The translations under genes were made by a program, and so were the position numbers. The notes beneath the pieces were generated by a model that was not told the origin of the DNA, searched no databases, and was given only the letters and a program-made list of their open reading frames with translations. DNA of 64,000 nucleotides from Druceiella hillmani (Eukaryota; Arthropoda; Insecta; Lepidoptera; Hepialidae), in the NCBI GenBank assembly GCA_039881145.1, contig JAYKKI010000023.1, positions 6,362,501-6,426,500 on the forward strand. The letters are read 5' to 3'. The stretch's first letter is position 1, and every line of letters begins with the position of its first letter. Shown in pieces: positions 61,470-64,000 of this stretch.

Positions 61470-62220
61470 TTTTTATAAGTACTATTTTTTCTCGTCACAT
61501 AATAGGTCATTTTTTATTGAAGTCACCAGACAAGAGTATTGCAACTCATTCTGTAAAGAGATCGCAGCCTTTAATACCGTAGAGTATCCTATCCTGAGTC
61601 CCAATATCTTTCTTGAGAACAATGATAAGTTCATTCTATACAACATTTTGGATTCACAAAATTCATGCGTCTTATCATTCCGTTTCGATACATTACGCCG
61701 TGCAGACTTAGAATGTTGCTGGTTCAAAGATAACTTGAACACAGAGTGAGCCGTCAAGAGAATATTCTTCCCGTTTCATAAAGGATCAAAAACCTTTTGC
61801 CAATAACATCAGAAGCATCATGAAAGAACAACTGCCCAGAATCCAAAGTAACACTTTTCATAATTTCATAGTAGACTTTTTTCTTGTTTAGTTTCTAAGG
61901 TATTGACGGATGTTAATAAGAGATCCCTGATCTCGCGAAGGTAACAAAAGTTCAAAGTGTAGAAGTGTTTTATCACATATGGATATGACAATGTACTCAA
62001 CAAGAATAAGGCGTTGGTTATAAATAAAGTCTTCTATTAGTCGGATATTTTTGCGATCTCTCTCTATTTACAACTTATTACCTACAGTTTTTTGGAATTT
62101 CCAACTTAGCAGAAAACCAAGATCATAAAAAATAGCTCACGAATTCTTTTTGGAGATTGAAATACCGAGGTTTCCTCCAAGAATACATTGTCCTTCAGTT
62201 AGTTAAGTGCTTTACGTGCC
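61470..62220 (-). pseudogene. Broken Helitron Rep/helicase, right palindrome end
   Basis: On the minus strand, in changing frames and in the right order, I read LKDNVFLEETSVF and SPKRIRELFFMILVF (about 62,090-62,197). Then comes GQLFFHDASDVIGKRFLI (about 61,781-61,835), a degenerate Walker A region of the form LFF.DAPGGTGKTFL. After that TAHSVFKLSLNQQHSKS (about 61,705-61,756; family form TAHS.LKLPLN), LKKDIGTQDRI (about 61,586-61,620; family form AHKKDI.ALDR) and LLSGDF (about 61,519-61,540). The Walker A Gly-rich loop has lost GGTGKT and frameshifts are present, so it is dead. It overlaps open frames at 61,423-61,749 (plus) and 61,482-61,757 (minus); the first is a shadow and the second is part of the remnant. 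It mirrors 15,960-16,660. Confidence 0.87.
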
Positions 62221-62627
62221 AAATAAAAAAATGGCTAATTCATACCATTATTAATACCATAATTCATACCATAATTGGACACAAGTTTAAGTAAATAATG
62301 TGGGGCTACAAATGTTGTGCAAGAGCCGGCGAAGGTAGAAGTACGCAGCATTACTAGGTTAGGTGGGATAAAGTTGACCTAAACCCAATCTATCTTCACC
62401 CTTACAATTATCTTTGATTCCTTCCGTAAAATTGTTTATCTTTCTAATCTAATAAGCCAGAATTTAACAATATAAAAGATTCCTTGCGAATACATTGACT
62501 TGGTACAACTCAAGAAGTATGATTTTTTTGAGGATCGTTGACCCTATGCAAAACATCATTCATTACATAAATATTCTTTGGCCATTTTGAGATTTACTGC
62601 AAGTTGCAAAATAGGCGATGGAGATTT

Positions 62628-62629
<2 letters not shown>
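62221..62629. other. Beyond the right arm: no gene seen
   Basis: I could not pair this with sequence left of 15,950, so the palindrome seems to end at the Helitron remnant. Short 'aattcataccat' repeats lie at 62,237-62,275. Positions 62,325-62,400 are less AT-rich and unassigned. Confidence 0.5.

Positions 62630-62688
<59 letters not shown>
62630..62688. repeat. (TA)n microsatellite
   Basis: About 59 bp of uninterrupted AT. Confidence 0.95.
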
Positions 62689-62690
<2 letters not shown>

Positions 62691-64000
62691 GACGATAGGG
62701 GATAAGTGATTTCATGAATAGATAAGTAGAAAATAATTCTAGCTACCTCAGAGCTGCTGTTGTTTCATCCTGTCTCGTATCTCATCATATCTAGTTTTTC
62801 AACAATGAAGGTTGCCTGTTTTGATATACAGTTGCAGATATATTTAACCGGATTCAAGAATTCCTAATTGGATCAGTAAATTATATTCTGTAGTTCTCCT
62901 TTCTATGCATTAAGCTAAAGATGAAAAGCCTTTAATTGGAATTTCATTGGAAGAAACAGATTCGTTTGAACTTCTCAGTATAGTATTGGGGACGAGTTGT
63001 AACAGAAACGCAGCACAAGGGAAATGTGGTTCATATTATGTTAGCTTGTGGGTGGTTGGTGAATGATATAATGATAATGTGAATATAGATTAATTGAATT
63101 ATATTTTAATATAATTATAATTAAATTCAATTCAAGCAATGAAATTAAAATAGCAAAGTGCCCTTCATTGAAATGATTCCTCTGAACCGAATTCTTTTGA
63201 TTGCCTGTGCCTGTGCCAATGGTCCCAAGAAATGCGTTGCCTTGAAACAACTAAGATATAAATATAAATATTTCTTCAGTCACTTTGAGTTCATATGTAG
63301 TCCCATAAATGTAAAGTCAAGATATTTCAGCAAGGTAAAGACATTTACTCTCATAAGCCAACGCTGGTTGATGTGAAGTATTTATTGTTCAATTTTTCAT
63401 TCTGATTCAAAAAAATGTCCCAAGGTTTTTTTAGAATTCTGTATTATTGAGTGTCAGCGAGAGCTTCTATAAAAATAATGAAACAAAATATAAACTTTTA
63501 AATTAACTTTTAAATAATACATTTTAATTTTAAGTTTTTGCAATATGGTTTCTTGCTCACTATGTAGAAGATCACAATCTACACCATTTATTCCCAAGGA
63601 ATATGACCTAAATATGAGTCATTTCCCGAGTAAATGACCGTGGTCTTTAATAAAGCTTTATTCTCTTTTTTATCTTATTAAAGGATTAATTTTTGAAAAC
63701 CCCAAAATCTCTTTTCTTTATTGTAAGCAGAAACTTCACCCAAAGTTTTACGTTTCTGCCTTCAAAACTGACGGACTCACATACAAACTTTCATCCTATA
63801 TCTCATCTCCATAAGGGATGAACTTTCGGAAATCTTTCTCATAAGATACTTATATTTTATCTGCAAGTATGTGGAATTAGTTTTTAAAATCCCTAAAATA
63901 TGTTTTTTAAATTTCTAATAAGAAGCTTAAATACAAAGTTTTATCGATCCTTATAGCCAATAAGAAACATATCTATCAAATTTCGAGTTTGTGAAAGTTA
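62689..64000. other. Window end, no recognisable gene
   Basis: AT-rich with some more complex stretches (62,740-63,060, 63,150-63,250). Frames at 63,041-63,250 and 63,158-63,376 show no domain. Since the Helitron remnant lies just upstream on the minus strand, decayed N-terminal Helitron sequence could be present here, but I cannot show it. Confidence 0.45.

Larger units (their letters stand above)
39840..62220 (-). repeat. Right arm of a giant, diverged inverted duplication
   Basis: This is the partner of 16,000-36,400; the block list is given there. The arm is about 2 kb longer than the left arm. The extra length includes 40,580-42,270 and a second set of block F at 48,720-50,420. At its inner end lies the plus-strand copia remnant and at its outer end the minus-strand Helitron remnant, each mirroring the left arm. 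Confidence 0.88.

Noticed and set aside
61423..61749. 108-codon plus-strand frame
   Set aside because: It is antisense to the Helitron helicase remnant, whose family motifs are on the minus strand.
16000..62220. Palindrome as an assembly artefact or collapsed haplotypes
   Set aside because: The arms differ by many substitutions, insertions and arm-specific elements; an artefact would give nearly identical arms.

Overview
The window is AT-rich, intron- and ORF-poor eukaryotic DNA. Its repeat content points to an insect, most probably a moth or butterfly (Lepidoptera). This rests on recognised repeats: the 'ttagggttccgtag...' repeat family with its sequence tail ending in runs of cagacaga, the 'actagctt...ccg...gcg' to 'aatattagtaggg' tail, and broken Helitron, Ty1/copia and Tigger/pogo coding remnants. 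Species and chromosome cannot be told from the sequence. I see no intact protein-coding gene, no rRNA, no tRNA and no CRISPR. Every open frame of 60-130 codons that I checked is either a fragment of a dead transposon or a chance frame in AT-rich DNA.

Layout. Positions 1-15,700 are mostly unremarkable AT-rich DNA. They hold a dead Tigger/pogo transposase (about 1,000-2,490, minus strand), a TA microsatellite, one 'gttccgtag' repeat and a few less AT-rich stretches of unknown nature. Positions 16,000-62,200 form one large, old, strongly diverged inverted duplication (a palindrome). Its left arm runs from about 16,000 to 36,400 and its right arm from about 39,840 to 62,220, with an axis near 39,000. 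At least a dozen blocks occur in mirror order, and for most of them left plus right coordinate is close to 78,000-79,000. Mirrored features include Helitron helicase remnants at the two outer ends, Ty1/copia RNase H remnants at the two inner ends, an unidentified block called K here, and a cassette called Q-R-E here. Positions 62,700-64,000 show nothing I can name.

Within the arms there is also tandem duplication. The R part of the cassette occurs twice in each arm (left about 24.65 and 21.5 kb, right about 53.95 and 57.2 kb) with matching mirror distances, so at least part of the tandem duplication probably came before the inversion. A further block (F) is present at 48.7-50.4 and 58.7-60.2 kb, and part of it at 19.15-19.5 kb in the left arm.

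The most interesting part is module E, present three times (minus strand 20,519-20,940; plus strand 54,525-54,912; plus strand 57,345-57,555). It is less AT-rich than its surroundings and better conserved than its flanks. In all three copies a conserved stretch ends at a splice-donor-like caggtaaa or acaggtaaa. It looks like a duplicated promoter plus short first exon, transcribed away from the palindrome axis on both sides; this is inference and no coding sequence was found attached to it. All statements on similarity come from reading by eye; no alignment or database search was run.
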